64,000 bases of DNA, taken from positions 1-64,000 of the forward strand of contig JAFZVV010000005.1 of NCBI GenBank assembly GCA_017617615.1, given 5' to 3'. A program made the position numbers and the translations under genes. The notes beneath the pieces are model-generated. The model ran no database searches. It was given only the letters and a program-made list of their open reading frames with translations, and was not told the DNA's origin. This document shows positions 8,606 to 17,417 of this stretch, piece by piece (positions within the stretch are counted from its first letter, which is position 1; every line of letters starts with the position of its first letter). This DNA comes from Prevotella sp. (GTDB taxonomy: Bacteria > Bacteroidota > Bacteroidia > Bacteroidales > Bacteroidaceae).

Positions 8606-9499
8606 TTACTCGAATGAAAAAGGCGAGCTATTGCCATTGACATTTTTAAACTGGCCGCTGTATGACCCGTTTCGCAATGTGCCAATCAATTTACCTGTCT
8701 CTTTTTCATCTTTCACAACACTCAGCACTAATTGTCCCGCATCGTAGCTGACGAACTTGACATCACGCTGCTGGTTGAACTCATAGTCTTTTCCTCTGGA
8801 ATTGTATAGCAAATAGCCTTGTTTGTTGTCAAACGATAGACGGGTGGCACAACCGTCCATTGGACCTTCCACGCAGAAAGACAATGGCTCTTTGGCAACC
8901 ACTATCTTTTCTTGCGTCTTGATGAGTTCCTCGATTTCCTTTTCTGAGAGATGAAATAGCGATACGAATTCATCGAAAGATAAGTCGCAGATTTTCAACA
9001 GTTGACTACTTTCACTTTCCGTTGAGGATGATAATTCCTTGGTTTTCAAGGTGGCAGTTCCTCCACGCATTATATCTACGCCGGGAATGATTTCCTGTGC
9101 CATTTTTCCATTACCCCAATAACCTTCCTTATAGAGTATGGAATAAGCTTTGCCCGGTATGTCGTATGGCGTGTCGTTCTTCACCGTGAATGTGATGCCC
9201 TCACAAGATATCCATTCGCCTTCGTGAAAACAATCGCCATAGGTATCACTCTTGATTATGGTCAGACCGTTTCTCAATTCGGGATAGAATCTTTGATACA
9301 GATAAAATAACTGTTCATCTTTCAAAGCTTCGGAACCGACATTGCCCGTGCGCAAGTCTTGAGAAACGAAGTGTTCTTGTTCACTCGTTTCTGCTTCCAT
9401 AGCCTTGCCTTTTTCTTTTCTCATACAGGATAATTGCATAAATAATGCAATGCTCAAGGTCAACAGGAAGATTATGATGTTACAATATGTATGTTTCAT
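8606..9499 (-). CDS. Putative lipoprotein, unknown function
   Basis: The start at 9499 is chosen because it gives a lipoprotein signal (MKHTYCNIIIFLLTLSIALF, then MQLSC, with the Cys as lipid site). The longer frame to 9637 has no signal. The 297-residue protein has no motif I recognise. Its middle reads FTVKNDTPYDIPGKAYSI..., which suggests a beta-rich periplasmic domain, followed by a Ser/Glu-rich linker and a helical part (LSEKEIEELIKTQ). It is the second cargo gene in the interval between relaxase-tail copies 1 and 2. It may be co-transcribed with the small membrane protein 78 bp downstream. Confidence 0.65.
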   Translation of the reverse strand: MKHTYCNIIIFLLTLSIALFMQLSCMRKEKGKAMEAETSEQEHFVSQDLRTGNVGSEALKDEQLFYLYQRFYPELRNGLTIIKSDTYGDCFHEGEWISCEGITFTVKNDTPYDIPGKAYSILYKEGYWGNGKMAQEIIPGVDIMRGGTATLKTKELSSSTESESSQLLKICDLSFDEFVSLFHLSEKEIEELIKTQEKIVVAKEPLSFCVEGPMDGCATRLSFDNKQGYLLYNSRGKDYEFNQQRDVKFVSYDAGQLVLSVVKDEKETGKLIGTLRNGSYSGQFKNVNGNSSPFSFE

Positions 9500-9639
9500 A
9501 CATCGATGATGCTTGTTTCTCATCCGCAAATATAGGAAATAAAGCGGAATGAACTTGTCTTTATTGGCATTTCTTAACACAATAGACTGATTTTTTGCAT
9601 CATGATTCTTTTCTGCTTTCACAGCACAAACAACCATAG

Positions 9640-9738
9640 AAAGTGAAACTTGTCCCGGATGGAGGCGGGAGTCTCGACCAAAACAGAGAATGGGAAGTAG
9701 GACGTGAGCAATATGAAGGTGATGATGGAAAAAAATGA
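9640..9738 (+). pseudogene. Relaxase 3'-end fragment, copy 2
   Basis: Reading aaa at 9640 to the TGA at 9736-9738 gives KVKLVPDGGGSLDQNREWE followed by VGREQYEGDDGKK. This aligns with the C-terminus of the relaxase at 7409-8113 (ASGGSYDQNREWEVG...). A TAG lies directly upstream in frame and no start codon is present, so it is a remnant. It has the same orientation as the parent gene. Confidence 0.75.
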
Positions 9739-9838
9739 AAGGTGTGAAGAAAGAATCTACAAGTTAAAAGCAATTTTCAGAAAATATAATAAAGGCATTT
9801 TATTCACGTTATTTTCATTGAAAACCAAACAAATAAAT

Positions 9839-10678
9839 ATGGCAAGTGTTAGACCCACACTGGAAGATTTTAGCAATTCCATTAACAAGTACATAGGCTT
9901 TATCCCTATGTGCTTTGTAAGTTGGTTCGTCTGGTCAATGATAGATGACCCATTTATGGCCGATTTGCTTTTCGCATTGGGTTTTTGGTTTATAAATCCA
10001 TTAGTAGTGTGGGCAATTGTGGTCTTTCTGCAGTCTTTTTGGACGAAAGGACTTCTGTGGAAAATCTATATGATTTGGGGATGTGCCATTATCATATTGA
10101 TTGGAGCATATTATATCTCCCCAACAAAGTTTGGCACGATATGCAATCCCGACATCATGGCTGAACATTATGACAAGAACAAGTCGGAATTACAAGAACT
10201 TATCAATTACACCAACCAAAGCTTAGACAAAGGGGCTCAAATGCAACTTGAATTCGAGCATGGTGAGATTTCGATATTCCATGTATTAGGGAAGAATGAT
10301 TCATTAAGGTCGAATAATTGGGATGTCCGTTCAGAAGAGAGAATTGACTCCTTAATGCATGTGGTGGGATTGAATCATGAAGAACTCAAAAATATCCGAC
10401 GTAAACTAAAAAAGTTAGGCTGCATTTCCATTGAAACAGCAACCACACATTCTGATTTTGTTGACATCGGTTTTCGACGCGTGGATTTGGGCATGTATTC
10501 CTATCGCATCTATAACCGTCCCATGAACGCCGAGGAAAAAAAGAAATACGACGAGGATCCAATGTTCATACCCTATACCGACAGAGTTGTATTCGAATAT
10601 GGCGGAGGTGCTATCGGCCCTCAAACATTTGGAGAAGAAATCAAGGAAGAGTTTATGAAAAAACATTCAGTGAAGTGA
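9839..10678 (+). CDS. Membrane protein with C-terminal soluble domain, unknown
   Basis: The start at 9839 (MASVRPTLEDFSN) is preferred; the in-frame ATG at 9704 overlaps the relaxase remnant. The 279-residue product has three or four transmembrane segments in residues 17-105 (FIPMCFVSWFVWSM, LLFALGFWFINPLVVWAIVV, IYMIWGCAIIILIGAYYI). A hydrophilic domain of about 170 residues rich in charged helices follows. I recognise no catalytic motif. It lies in the second interval between relaxase-tail copies and runs 49 bp ahead of a secreted protein in the same direction. Composition is AT-rich relative to the core genes. Confidence 0.65.
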   Translation: MASVRPTLEDFSNSINKYIGFIPMCFVSWFVWSMIDDPFMADLLFALGFWFINPLVVWAIVVFLQSFWTKGLLWKIYMIWGCAIIILIGAYYISPTKFGTICNPDIMAEHYDKNKSELQELINYTNQSLDKGAQMQLEFEHGEISIFHVLGKNDSLRSNNWDVRSEERIDSLMHVVGLNHEELKNIRRKLKKLGCISIETATTHSDFVDIGFRRVDLGMYSYRIYNRPMNAEEKKKYDEDPMFIPYTDRVVFEYGGGAIGPQTFGEEIKEEFMKKHSVK

Positions 10679-10695
10679 GTTTTTCTGAAAAGTTG

Positions 10696-10703
10696 TATAT
10701 TTG
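10696..10703 (+). promoter_or_regulatory. -7 box (TATATTTG) before secreted cargo protein
   Basis: TATATTTG matches TAnnTTTG and ends 24 nt before the ATG at 10728. No good -33 element is visible. Confidence 0.5.
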
Positions 10704-10727
10704 CAATGTAAAATCTTATATACTATA

Positions 10728-11645
10728 ATGCCAAGAAAAGTCAGTCTTTTATGCATCCTTCTGGTTTTGTGCACGGCAATTCAGGGACAGAACCGGTCAC
10801 AGGCAACCTTGTTGAAAAAAGCCTATAAACAGAACTCGACATCGTTGCTGTATCAGTTTTTTGACAATTGGTCCAATGATGTTTCATCTAATGAGAATGA
10901 AACAAAAAGCAAATGGGTGGCTGAGGCCCATAAGGTTTTTGCCGCTTTCTATCAACCACTCCAACTGGAAAAAATCGGGTGTAGAAGCGAAGACAAAGAC
11001 CTGTATGAAGATATGCCGTATTTTATTGTGCAAAGCACATTAGATGAGATTTGCGTGACGGATACCATCCCGATCAGCCCTGACGAACTTGAGGCCTATT
11101 ACACAAATCGTATCAATCAGATTTACTCGGAAGACAGTATTCGCAAAAAACAACTGGATATGCTCCGAAGATTCAAAGAAAGAGGAGAGTTATCCCCAAA
11201 ATTTGATTTTAAATACTATGGCTTCTCTGGGGGAAAAATTCCTACCACCAAGGTGGATTCAACTGTTTCGTTTCGCCCTCCCGTAAACATCCCCGACAAG
11301 AAAATTGTCTATCTAACCACTGAGTACAAACAGTTGCTCGACAACTTTTTGGGTAACAGCCACGTCGGTTTTGCAAAAGAGAGCATCATGCAAGTCGCCT
11401 CTTCAAAAGGTGAAAGCCAGAAAAGGATGGATTTCTTCAATACTGCCGCCAGGATATTCTATGGACACTGGGGAGGCTATTGGCAATATGAAACCTATCC
11501 CAAAGCCACATCCATCGTTATTGATTCCCAAATGCAACGTGCCGTCGTTTTCTTCCGATTCGTCTATGAGGGTGGTGAAGTAATCTTGGAAAAACAGAAT
11601 GGCGAATGGACCATTGTATCTGGCAAACTCACATGGATGGAATAA
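10728..11645 (+). CDS. Secreted protein of unknown function (island cargo)
   Basis: The start at 10728 gives a signal peptide (MPRKVSLLCILLVLCTAIQG) and follows a -7 box at 10696-10703. The longer frame from 10701 begins inside that box and is unlikely. The mature protein, from 305 codons, is hydrophilic with many Tyr, Lys and Glu residues. Its C-terminus (AVVFFRFVYEGGEVILEKQNG) looks like the last strands of a small alpha/beta domain. I recognise no family. It ends 66 bp before relaxase-tail copy 3. It may form a pair with the membrane protein just upstream. Confidence 0.65.
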   Translation: MPRKVSLLCILLVLCTAIQGQNRSQATLLKKAYKQNSTSLLYQFFDNWSNDVSSNENETKSKWVAEAHKVFAAFYQPLQLEKIGCRSEDKDLYEDMPYFIVQSTLDEICVTDTIPISPDELEAYYTNRINQIYSEDSIRKKQLDMLRRFKERGELSPKFDFKYYGFSGGKIPTTKVDSTVSFRPPVNIPDKKIVYLTTEYKQLLDNFLGNSHVGFAKESIMQVASSKGESQKRMDFFNTAARIFYGHWGGYWQYETYPKATSIVIDSQMQRAVVFFRFVYEGGEVILEKQNGEWTIVSGKLTWME

Positions 11646-11711
11646 ACAAACATCATCAATGTCTTGATGAAACGATGTAAGAACCTCATCTTTTAGTGGC
11701 TTATCAAAATG

Positions 11712-11898
11712 GTTCCTTTCCAAGAAAGAGACACGCGCCTACCTGTTGGCGGCGGATGCCATGGAACGAGAACGACTCAAACAACAATTCGCTTTCAAGT
11801 ATCTTCTGCGTGCCTCAGGCGGCAGCCATGACCAAAACAGGGAATGGGAGGTTGGCAATGGGTATGATGGCGATGATGAAAGGGGGATGAAAAGATGA
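11712..11898 (+). pseudogene. Relaxase 3'-end fragment, copy 3
   Basis: In the frame ending at the TGA 11896-11898 it reads FLSKKETRAYLLAADAMERE, then a stretch to FAFKYLLRASGGSHDQNRE, WEVGNGYDGDDERGMKR. This is clearly the C-terminal 60 residues of the relaxase at 7409-8113, about 85 percent identical in DNA by eye. It has no N-terminal part and no start, so it is a remnant. The orientation is the same as copies 1 and 2. Confidence 0.8.
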
Positions 11899-11934
11899 TG
11901 TTCCTTTCCCTATGGTAAGAACCCATCCTATTCT

Positions 11935-13350
11935 TTATTGAGGGTCAATATTTAATGGCATAAAGTGTTTTTCACGCACAGGTTTTCCGTGAAGCATTGC
12001 AGGTTCCCATTTGGGCATAGACTTAACCACACGAACCATTTCTCTATCCAATGCCGACATTTCACTTTGTTCAACTAGGACTGTGCTTGATGTGCCATCT
12101 TCCTTTATGCAAGGTCGCTCCACATTGACATCACTAATCGAACCGTCTTTCTCTACATAAAATGACACAAGCACACGTCCTTGCGGACACTCTTTCATTT
12201 CTTCAGGATATTGGATGTTTTTTGCAAGCCACGACATCAGTTTCCCTTGTCCGCCAGGGAAACTGGCACGTATTTCCGCTATTTGTATATTTGCTTCATC
12301 TGATTCGTCTATCGAATCCAAATCAGCCAAAGATAGTTCACCTATTTCACCCACTTTTATAAAAGATTTGATTCCGAGTGAATAGGTGTCAATCATAGCA
12401 TCTAACATTGTGAATACAATTCTATTATTGATAGAATCAAAATCAGCAGTGATGAAATTAGGGCCAGACACTCTTCCCCTTGCCACATTTTCCCATTGAC
12501 TTTTCCCCTGCTTAAAAATATTAATTAGAAAAATAGATACCCCTGACCCTATTGGTAAAAAACAACAATAATAACTTTTCCCTTGTATTTTTAATACCTT
12601 AGTGAAATCCTTAATATATTGTTGTGGAAAGTCTTTAAAATAGTAATCTCTAATTTGGCAGGTATCAGGAAAACCTATATGTTCAAGGCTGTCTTGATTA
12701 ACCCATTCTATCTTATTGCAATTCATTTTTCTGGCTTCCTCCGTCTGCCAATTTCCATTATAGACAGAATCCATCAACTCATTGGCCAACTCGACAAGTG
12801 TGTTCTGCAACAAGTATGATTTGGCCCGTCGGTTCCCAACGAAAAACTCCCAAGTCGGATCTTCAAAGATGAATTCCTCCTCCTTGGACTCTGCATTTTG
12901 GATTGCATTAGTCCAAACCTCTTTCAATTTTTGAGCCTGTTCGTCAGTAATGTTGAGCGTATAGGTTCCCACCTCAGGTGCCGCATAATTGTATATGTGT
13001 TTCCTTGGCACTATCCTTACCTTATTGCCAACCTTATTTCTCTTGGTAGTGGCCATGCTTGTGGCCTCATAGATGTTTCTAAATGCTTTGATGTAAACGA
13101 GCGTGTGGTTGACAGAATCATATGTCAACGATGATTCGGAATGGAAATATGGAACACGAATGACACCGAACAGAGTATTCTTTGGAACAAGCAACCGAGC
13201 CAATTCCTTGTCGTAGAGAGACAAAGTTAAATCTTTCTGTCGCCATGCAATTGATGCGCTGTCAACACGTATGAGTCTATCCTGTGCAAATCCGGATAAA
13301 GAGAAAAGGACAATTGCCAAGACTAAAAAAGATTTTGAAGTCTTTTTCAT
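11935..13350 (-). CDS. Secreted protein with TonB C-terminal domain
   Basis: The 471-residue protein has a signal peptide (MKKTSKSFLVLAIVLFSLSG, then FAQ) and a large unassigned N-terminal region. It ends in a TonB_C domain (about residues 385-471): SWLAKNIQYPEEMKECPQG, then VLVSFYVEKDGSISDVNVE and a final VKSMPKWEPAMLHGKPV motif. Many Bacteroidetes envelope proteins carry this domain after unrelated N-terminal parts. Here there is no N-terminal transmembrane anchor and no Pro-rich spacer, so classical energy transduction is doubtful. It is cargo in the third interval of the island. A broken TonB_C fragment lies 146 bp upstream of its start in the opposite direction. Confidence 0.75.
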   Translation of the reverse strand: MKKTSKSFLVLAIVLFSLSGFAQDRLIRVDSASIAWRQKDLTLSLYDKELARLLVPKNTLFGVIRVPYFHSESSLTYDSVNHTLVYIKAFRNIYEATSMATTKRNKVGNKVRIVPRKHIYNYAAPEVGTYTLNITDEQAQKLKEVWTNAIQNAESKEEEFIFEDPTWEFFVGNRRAKSYLLQNTLVELANELMDSVYNGNWQTEEARKMNCNKIEWVNQDSLEHIGFPDTCQIRDYYFKDFPQQYIKDFTKVLKIQGKSYYCCFLPIGSGVSIFLINIFKQGKSQWENVARGRVSGPNFITADFDSINNRIVFTMLDAMIDTYSLGIKSFIKVGEIGELSLADLDSIDESDEANIQIAEIRASFPGGQGKLMSWLAKNIQYPEEMKECPQGRVLVSFYVEKDGSISDVNVERPCIKEDGTSSTVLVEQSEMSALDREMVRVVKSMPKWEPAMLHGKPVREKHFMPLNIDPQ

Positions 13351-13495
13351 AATTTCATCTTTTTCTTTTATAACGTATGATTATCGGATTTATTACAGGA
13401 ATAAGTGTAAATGAGAACCATGAAAATCTTTGATTTGATGATATTTAAGAATAATTGGCAGAATAAGAATAACTGATTCATAGGGAGGGTTGTAA

Positions 13496-13732
13496 CAAAA
13501 TATCCATTATCCATCAGGGTGCGCTTGTGTTCAGGGGCTAGTGGTGATATCTTTCTTTGTCGAACTAGATGGTTCTTTAAGCGACATTGAGATTGTGCGC
13601 AAAGTTAATCCGGAACTTGATGAAGAAGCACTCCGTGTAGTGAAAGCTATGCCGAAATGGTTTCCTGCAAAGCAGAATAACACACCGATAAGAGCGAAAA
13701 TGACCATGCCCATCGAATTCAGATTGCAATGA
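13496..13732 (+). pseudogene. Orphan TonB C-terminal domain fragment
   Basis: Directly after an in-frame TAA at 13493-13495 the frame reads QNIHYPSGCACVQGLVVIS, then FFVELDGSLSDIEIV, ALRVVKAMPKWFPAKQNN and MPIEFRLQ. This is the whole TonB_C domain from its usual NI-x-YP start, with no N-terminal protein and no convincing start codon (GTG at 13541 is internal to the domain). It resembles the C-terminus of the gene at 11935-13350 but lies on the other strand. I treat it as the 3' remnant of a deleted gene at the island edge. Confidence 0.7.
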
Positions 13733-13777
13733 GTGGTTCTTCATAAGTCGGGAAAAAGTCGGGAATTTTAGACATAC

Positions 13778-13819
13778 AAAAATCGCCAAGACTTGAAAAT
13801 CAAGCACTTGGCGATTTTT
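13778..13819 (-). terminator. Rho-independent terminator after tRNA-Gln
   Basis: The hairpin arms AAATCGCCAAG and CTTGGCGATTT flank an inner ACTTGA/TCAAG stem, with a T-run on the minus strand. It stands 5 nt beyond the 3' end of the tRNA and also separates it from the island. Confidence 0.8.
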
Positions 13820-13823
13820 AAAG

Positions 13824-13894
13824 TTGGGGTACTCGGACTCGAACCAAGAATGACAGGACCAGAATCTGTAGTGTTACCATTACACCATACCCCA
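13824..13894 (-). tRNA. tRNA-Gln (anticodon CTG)
   Basis: On the minus strand the acceptor arms TGGGGTA and TACCCCA pair over seven bases. The D-arm (GTGTAATGGTAACAC) and the T-arm (CTTGG TTCGAGT CCGAG) are intact. The anticodon loop is TTCTGGT, giving CTG, which reads CAG (Gln). The discriminator is A and CCA is not encoded. There is one mismatch at the base of the anticodon stem. A promoter lies at 13940-13970 and a terminator follows at 13778-13819. The tRNA's 3' end faces the accessory island, the usual side for integration into tRNA genes. No duplicated attachment core was found by eye. Confidence 0.88.
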
Positions 13895-13939
13895 ATGTTT
13901 CAGCGCAATTCAGAACACCCTTGTTCCGTTTTGCGGATG

Positions 13940-13970
13940 CAAAGGTAGAATGTTTTTTTGAAATCCGCAA
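13940..13970 (-). promoter_or_regulatory. Promoter for tRNA-Gln
   Basis: On the minus strand TTG (13968-13970), a 20-nt spacer and TACCTTTG (13940-13947) fit the Bacteroidetes consensus. The tRNA 5' end is 46 nt downstream. Confidence 0.7.
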
Positions 13971-14061
13971 GGTTTTTTGCGTTTTTTTCTAAAAAAATCA
14001 AAATTATTGATGTTTGGAATGATTTTCGGGCAAATCACATGGTATTTTGGCGGAATTAAGT

Positions 14062-14069
14062 TATCTTTG
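14062..14069 (+). promoter_or_regulatory. -7 box (TATCTTTG) for the rsfS-ftsH-cdsA cluster
   Basis: TATCTTTG lies 56 nt before the rsfS start. The -33 region has only a weak TTTTGG at poor spacing. Confidence 0.5.
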
Positions 14070-14125
14070 CCCTTTGTGGCGAAATATGCGCCGCACCGTA
14101 ACCGAAAACAATATCATAACCATAC

Positions 14126-14485
14126 ATGAACAGTACAAAAGATTTATTGAGAGAAATAACCAAAGGAATACAAGAGAAAAAAGGAAGTGGCATAGTTATT
14201 GCAGACCTACAGAAAGTAGAGGGAGCCATCTGCAAATATTTCGTAGTCTGCCAGGGCAATTCACCCTTACAGGTAGACGCCATCGCCAATTCGGTGATTG
14301 ACGTGGTGCGTGATACCCTGCATGAGAAGCCCGTGGGGGTGATTGGCCTTGACCATGCCCAGTGGGTGGCAATGGACTACACCGACGTGATGGTGCACGT
14401 GATGCTCCCAGAGATGCGTGATTTTTACAGTCTGGAGACCCTATGGTCGGACGCCGCCCTTGAGCGTCTGCCCGACCTGGACTAA
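14126..14485 (+). CDS. rsfS: Ribosome silencing factor RsfS
   Basis: This is a 119-residue protein of the Iojap/DUF143 family, close to the usual length. Characteristic stretches are DLQKVEGAICKYFVVCQGNS, followed by HEKPVGVIGLDHAQWVAMDY and FYSLETLWSDA. RsfS binds ribosomal protein uL14 on the free 50S subunit and blocks joining with 30S, which lowers translation when nutrients are short. It heads a cluster with ftsH and cdsA, the order usual in Bacteroidales. ftsH begins 49 bp after its stop. ATG 14126 is the only start that gives the family N-terminus. Confidence 0.95.
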   Translation: MNSTKDLLREITKGIQEKKGSGIVIADLQKVEGAICKYFVVCQGNSPLQVDAIANSVIDVVRDTLHEKPVGVIGLDHAQWVAMDYTDVMVHVMLPEMRDFYSLETLWSDAALERLPDLD

Positions 14486-14534
14486 AGCCTGAACCAACCT
14501 TTCATCCAACATCGATTTTACACAATTCTACACA

Positions 14535-16565
14535 ATGGAACAAAATAACAAAGACAAGCCCAACATGCCCAAGTTCAACATGAACTGGATATACATCACC
14601 ATCATGGTGGCACTGGGTATACTCTTCTTTACCGGCTACGGCGACAGCAGTTCGGCGTCAGGCGGTAAGGGCGGCATCGCCAAAGACGACAACTACTACA
14701 ACTTCAAGGACTGGGTGTCGAAAGGCGCTGCCAACGAAATCATCATCAACGGCTCGGAGAAGAAACTGAAGATGTTTGTGAAGCCCGAGTTCATACAGGA
14801 CGTCTTCCATGCCGACATCAAGAAAACCGGTCCCAACCCCTATATCGACGTGGAGTTCGGCTCGGTAGAAACGCTGGAGCAGTTCCTCGACGAAGCGCAG
14901 AAGTCAGGGAAGTTCAACGGCCATGTCACCTTCGAGAACAAGAAAGACGGCGACATGTTCAACACCATCATCAACCTCACGTCGGTGATTTTCTTCATCG
15001 CCCTGATGATTTTCCTCTTCCGCAGGATGGGAGGCGGTGCCAGCGGTGGCGTGTTCAGTGTGGGCAAGAGCAAAGCCAAGATGTACGAGAAAGGCAACGA
15101 CCTGGGCATCACGTTCAAGGACGTCGCCGGACAAGAAGGTGCTAAGGAAGAAGTGCAGGAGATTGTAGACTTCCTGAAGAACCCGAAGAAATACACCAAC
15201 CTCGGAGGAAAAATTCCCAAGGGCGCACTCCTTGTAGGGCCTCCGGGCACCGGCAAGACCCTGCTCGCCAAGGCAGTGGCCGGTGAAGCCGGTGTGCCCT
15301 TCTTCTCGATGAGCGGCAGCGACTTCGTGGAGATGTTCGTAGGCGTGGGTGCCAGCCGTGTGCGCGACCTCTTCCGCCAGGCGAAGGAGAAGTCGCCCTG
15401 TATCATCTTCATCGACGAGATAGACGCCGTGGGACGTGCCCGTACGAAGAACCCGTCGATGGGTGGTAACGACGAGCGCGAGAACACCCTCAATGCCCTA
15501 CTTACCGAAATGGACGGCTTCGGCACCAACAGCGGCGTCATCATTATGGCTGCCACCAACCGTGCTGACATGCTCGACCAGGCATTGCTCCGTGCCGGCC
15601 GTTTCGACCGCCAGATCAATGTCGACCTGCCCGACCTCAACGAGCGCAAGGAAATCTTCATCGTGCACCTGAAACCCATCAAGGTAGACGACTCCGTAGA
15701 CATCGACCTCCTCGCCCGCCAGACACCCGGTTTCTCGGGTGCCGACATCGCCAACGTGTGCAACGAGGCTGCGCTAATCGCCGCCCGCCGCGACGCCCAG
15801 ACCGTTTGCCGCCAGGATTTCCTCGATGCCGTGGACCGCATCATCGGCGGCCTGGAGAAGAAGACGAAGGTAATGACCGCCCAGGAGAAGCGAACCATCG
15901 CCCTGCACGAAGCCGGCCATGCCACCATCTCTTGGTTCTGCGAGCATGCCAACCCCCTGGTGAAGGTGTCGATCGTGCCCCGTGGCAAAGCCCTCGGTGC
16001 CGCATGGTACCTGCCCGAGGAGCGGCAGATTACCACGAAGGAAGAGATGCTCGATGAGATGTGTTCACTTATGGGTGGGCGCGCTGCCGAGGAACTCTTC
16101 ACCGGCCATATCTCCACGGGAGCAATGAACGACCTGGAACGCGCCACGAAGAGTGCCTATGGCATGATTGCCTATGCGGGTATGGGCGACAAGTTGCCCA
16201 ACATCTGCTACTACAACAACCAGGAATACCAGTTCCAGCGCCCCTACTCCGACACCACCGCAAAGGTCATCGACGACGAAGTGCTGAAGATGGTGAACGA
16301 GCAATACGAACGTGCCAAGCAAATCCTGCTGGAGCACAAGGAGGGTCACAACGCCCTTGCCGAACTCCTCATCAGCCGTGAGGTAATCTTCGCCGATGAT
16401 GTGGAACGTATCTTCGGCAAACGCCCGTGGATAAGCCGTTCCCAGGAAATCATGAACATGGAGGCCGAAGTGGCCGAAAAGGCTGTAGAGACCGAAATAC
16501 CCAAGATATCCGAGAATACCGAAGAATCCGGGGAGACCGCCAATAACGACACCACCCAGCCATGA
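14535..16565 (+). CDS. ftsH: ATP-dependent zinc metalloprotease FtsH
   Basis: The 676-residue protein degrades membrane and short-lived cytosolic proteins as an inner-membrane hexamer. Two transmembrane segments (about 18-36 and 145-163) enclose a periplasmic domain. The AAA module has Walker A GPPGTGKT (about 235-242), Walker B IIFIDEID and the SRH region ending in RAGRFDRQ. The zinc site HEAGH is near residue 457, and the third ligand Asp lies in MNDLERATK. The C-terminal tail is Glu/Thr-rich. The last 4 bp overlap the cdsA start (ATGA), indicating translational coupling of a membrane protease with phospholipid synthesis. Confidence 0.97.
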   Translation: MEQNNKDKPNMPKFNMNWIYITIMVALGILFFTGYGDSSSASGGKGGIAKDDNYYNFKDWVSKGAANEIIINGSEKKLKMFVKPEFIQDVFHADIKKTGPNPYIDVEFGSVETLEQFLDEAQKSGKFNGHVTFENKKDGDMFNTIINLTSVIFFIALMIFLFRRMGGGASGGVFSVGKSKAKMYEKGNDLGITFKDVAGQEGAKEEVQEIVDFLKNPKKYTNLGGKIPKGALLVGPPGTGKTLLAKAVAGEAGVPFFSMSGSDFVEMFVGVGASRVRDLFRQAKEKSPCIIFIDEIDAVGRARTKNPSMGGNDERENTLNALLTEMDGFGTNSGVIIMAATNRADMLDQALLRAGRFDRQINVDLPDLNERKEIFIVHLKPIKVDDSVDIDLLARQTPGFSGADIANVCNEAALIAARRDAQTVCRQDFLDAVDRIIGGLEKKTKVMTAQEKRTIALHEAGHATISWFCEHANPLVKVSIVPRGKALGAAWYLPEERQITTKEEMLDEMCSLMGGRAAEELFTGHISTGAMNDLERATKSAYGMIAYAGMGDKLPNICYYNNQEYQFQRPYSDTTAKVIDDEVLKMVNEQYERAKQILLEHKEGHNALAELLISREVIFADDVERIFGKRPWISRSQEIMNMEAEVAEKAVETEIPKISENTEESGETANNDTTQP

Positions 16566-17416
16566 CCGAGAAGAAGAAGAATTTCATCGTGCGCACCATC
16601 ACCGGTGTACTGTTCGTTGCCATCCTGGTGACCTGTTTCCTGCGTCCCATCTCCATGATATTCCTCTTCGCCCTCGTCACGGGACTCACGGTGTGGGAAT
16701 ATGGTGGACTGGTGAACCAATTCGACGACATCCAGGTGAACCGCTTCATCAGCACGGCGGCGGGCGTCTACCTCTTTCTCGCCTTTGCGGGCTATTGCAC
16801 GGGATTCACCCCTGCCACGGTTTTCATCCCCTATCTGGTGACAGTGATATACCTCATCATCTCCGAACTGTTCACCATGGCGCCCAACCCCATCAACAAC
16901 TGGGCCTATGCCATGCTCAGCCAGATGTATATCGCCCTACCCTTCTCGATGATTAATGTACTGGCCTTCCAGAGCAATGCCGAGGGTGAGGTCACGTTCA
17001 ACTACCTGCTGCCACTGAGCCTCTTCATCTTCCTCTGGGTGAACGACACCGGTGCCTACTGCGTCGGGTCGTTGCTCGGACGACACAAGCTCTTCCCGAG
17101 GGTGTCGCCAGGCAAGAGCTGGGAGGGGTCGATAGGCGGTGCCGTCTTTGTGCTCATCGCAGCAGCAGTGATTGGCTACCTGGTAGGCGGTATGGCAGGC
17201 GGCTACTCCATACCCGTATGGATGGGGCTGGGACTAACGGTGGTGGTCTTCGGCACTCTGGGCGACCTCGTGGAATCGCTGTTCAAGCGCACGCTGGGAG
17301 TGAAAGACAGCGGCAACATCCTGCCGGGTCACGGTGGCATGCTCGACCGTTTCGACTCGTCGCTGATGGCTATTCCCGCTGCAGTAATCTACTTCTACAC
17401 CCTATCCTTGTTCTAA
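16562..17416 (+). CDS. cdsA: Phosphatidate cytidylyltransferase CdsA
   Basis: CdsA makes CDP-diacylglycerol from CTP and phosphatidic acid, the branch point of phospholipid synthesis. The 284-residue product has about eight hydrophobic segments. It carries the family signature near the C-terminus: SLFKRTLGVKDSGNILPGHG, then GMLDRFDSS. The DR-x-DS core is intact. The start overlaps the ftsH stop by 4 bp, and the next gene begins 1 bp after the stop. Confidence 0.95.
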   Translation: MTEKKKNFIVRTITGVLFVAILVTCFLRPISMIFLFALVTGLTVWEYGGLVNQFDDIQVNRFISTAAGVYLFLAFAGYCTGFTPATVFIPYLVTVIYLIISELFTMAPNPINNWAYAMLSQMYIALPFSMINVLAFQSNAEGEVTFNYLLPLSLFIFLWVNDTGAYCVGSLLGRHKLFPRVSPGKSWEGSIGGAVFVLIAAAVIGYLVGGMAGGYSIPVWMGLGLTVVVFGTLGDLVESLFKRTLGVKDSGNILPGHGGMLDRFDSSLMAIPAAVIYFYTLSLF

Positions 17417-17417
17417 G

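Noticed and set aside
6624..13820. Complete integrative element with integrase or transposase
   Set aside because: No integrase, transposase or inverted terminal repeat was found; only mob genes and remnants are present.
14840..16147. 435-codon open frame on the minus strand opposite ftsH
   Set aside because: It is Arg/Ser/Pro-rich with no family resemblance, and it lies wholly inside a strongly coding gene with GC-biased third positions, which creates long antisense frames.
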